Shown here piece after piece: positions 22,271 to 22,746 of a DNA stretch of 22,746 nucleotides. A program made the position numbers and the translations under genes. The notes under the pieces were generated by a model. It was not told where the DNA came from and did no database searches. It saw only the letters and a list, made by a program, of their open reading frames with translations. The DNA comes from DASRHY01 sp046765875 (GTDB taxonomy: Bacteria; Actinomycetota; Actinomycetes; Propionibacteriales; Kribbellaceae): positions 1 through 22,746 of the forward strand of contig JBKPSJ010000002.1 in NCBI GenBank assembly GCA_046765875.1. Reading direction: 5' to 3'. The stretch's first letter is position 1. Every line of letters begins with the position of its first letter.

Positions 22271-22746
22271 CCGGACCGCTGGACCCGTACCGGGAGTGGG
22301 ACGCCGCCTACCTGCTCGGCGCCCTGTCGCCGGACGAGCGACGCGAGTACGAGGCGCACCTGGCCGGCTGCAAGCGCTGCTCGGCCGAGATCGCCTCGCT
22401 GGCCGGGCTGTCGGGGATCCTCGCCGCCGTCCCGACCGAGAAGGCGATGCAACTGGCCGCCCCGGAGCGGTCGCTGGAGCCGGGGCCGCCCGACCTTTTG
22501 CCGCGGCTCGCCGCCGGTGCCAAGCGGATCCGCCGCCGGGCGCGGCTGCGTACCGTCGCGCTCATCGCGGCCGCGGCAGCGGTGGCGGCCGCCGTGGTCT
22601 GGGCGATCCCGACCACGCGACACGATGAGGCCGAGGTGGCCGGTCGTGACGTGACAATGGCCCAGGTCGGCCAGCCGCGGCCGCTGCGGGCCAGCGCGCA
22701 CCTGGTCTCCGAGCAGTGGGGCACGACCATCGAGGCGAGCTGCAGC
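22267..22746 (+). CDS. rslA: Zinc-type transmembrane anti-sigma factor, 3' end cut by window edge
   Basis: The first 160 residues are visible. The N-terminal cytoplasmic domain has YLLGALSPDER followed by His31-x3-Cys35-x2-Cys38, the zinc motif of ZAS-domain anti-sigma factors. A Leu/Ala/Pro-rich linker and basic Arg cluster (about 87-95) precede one membrane helix at about 96-114; the external part begins thereafter and reaches Cys159 at the edge. It is expected to bind and inhibit the sigma factor encoded just upstream, releasing it under an oxidative or envelope signal sensed through the zinc cysteines. The ATGA overlap with the sigma gene supports equimolar synthesis. The symbol follows the SigL/RslA pair of mycobacteria and is by analogy. 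Confidence 0.9.
   Translation, partial: MTGPLDPYREWDAAYLLGALSPDERREYEAHLAGCKRCSAEIASLAGLSGILAAVPTEKAMQLAAPERSLEPGPPDLLPRLAAGAKRIRRRARLRTVALIAAAAAVAAAVVWAIPTTRHDEAEVAGRDVTMAQVGQPRPLRASAHLVSEQWGTTIEASCS

Overview
The window is about 22.7 kb of very GC-rich DNA (roughly 70% by eye) with frequent GTG starts and dense, often overlapping genes. The gene set is actinobacterial: a combined biotin carboxylase/BCCP subunit of the AccA3 type, an LpdA-type quinone reductase, a SigL-like ECF sigma factor with a zinc-type anti-sigma factor, and a membrane Ser/Thr kinase. Codon habits and gene families fit Propionibacteriales (Kribbella- or Nocardioides-like), but that placement is inference. I see no rRNA, tRNA, insertion sequence, prophage or CRISPR array. 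The only trace of a mobile-type module is a VapC toxin remnant. No stretch without a gene exceeds 300 bases.

Layout. 1-4027 (minus): an ECF sigma factor, a uridine-kinase-like P-loop kinase whose 3' end appears frameshifted twice, a uronate-dehydrogenase-like enzyme, 6-phosphogluconate dehydrogenase, and the start of a lipoprotein esterase cut by the left edge. 4058-5089 (plus): a Ser/Thr kinase divergent from the ECF gene. 5083-9356 (minus): deoC, a full-length aldehyde dehydrogenase, a second half-size aldehyde dehydrogenase lacking the catalytic cysteine, and an S66 peptidase, tightly packed as one likely operon. 9470-10362 (plus): a membrane PH-domain protein and the VapC remnant. 10377-14116 (minus): phosphosugar mutase, FAD-linked oxidase and a gamma-glutamylcyclotransferase-like protein. 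14148-15527 (plus): lpdA. 15529-16416 (minus): a membrane protein with a Gly/Asp-rich tail. 16696-18932 (plus): a secreted SpoIID-domain protein translationally coupled to a GH76 glycosidase without signal peptide. 18934-21589 (minus): membrane cyclophilin and acyl-CoA carboxylase alpha subunit. 21764-22746 (plus): SigL-like sigma factor overlapping its anti-sigma gene, preceded by a probable autoregulatory promoter.

How the genes fit together. Phosphopentose/phosphohexose mutase, DeoC and the aldehyde dehydrogenase pair could form a deoxyribose-phosphate route to glyceraldehyde-3-phosphate and acetate. Gnd and the uronate dehydrogenase are sugar-acid enzymes. From memory, lpdA, pmmB and accA3 also lie in one region of the Mycobacterium tuberculosis chromosome, so part of this order may be ancestral.

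The most interesting points are: (i) seven starts preceded by a TANNNT hexamer at 6-8 nt, which suggests widespread leaderless transcription and helps fix start codons; (ii) the aldehyde dehydrogenase pair, which looks like an ALDH16 protein split into two overlapping genes; (iii) a SigL-type promoter upstream of the sigL-like gene; (iv) two single-base lesions in the kinase gene; (v) an ECF sigma/Ser-Thr kinase divergent pair with no anti-sigma gene. I did not find a clearly new multi-gene system.
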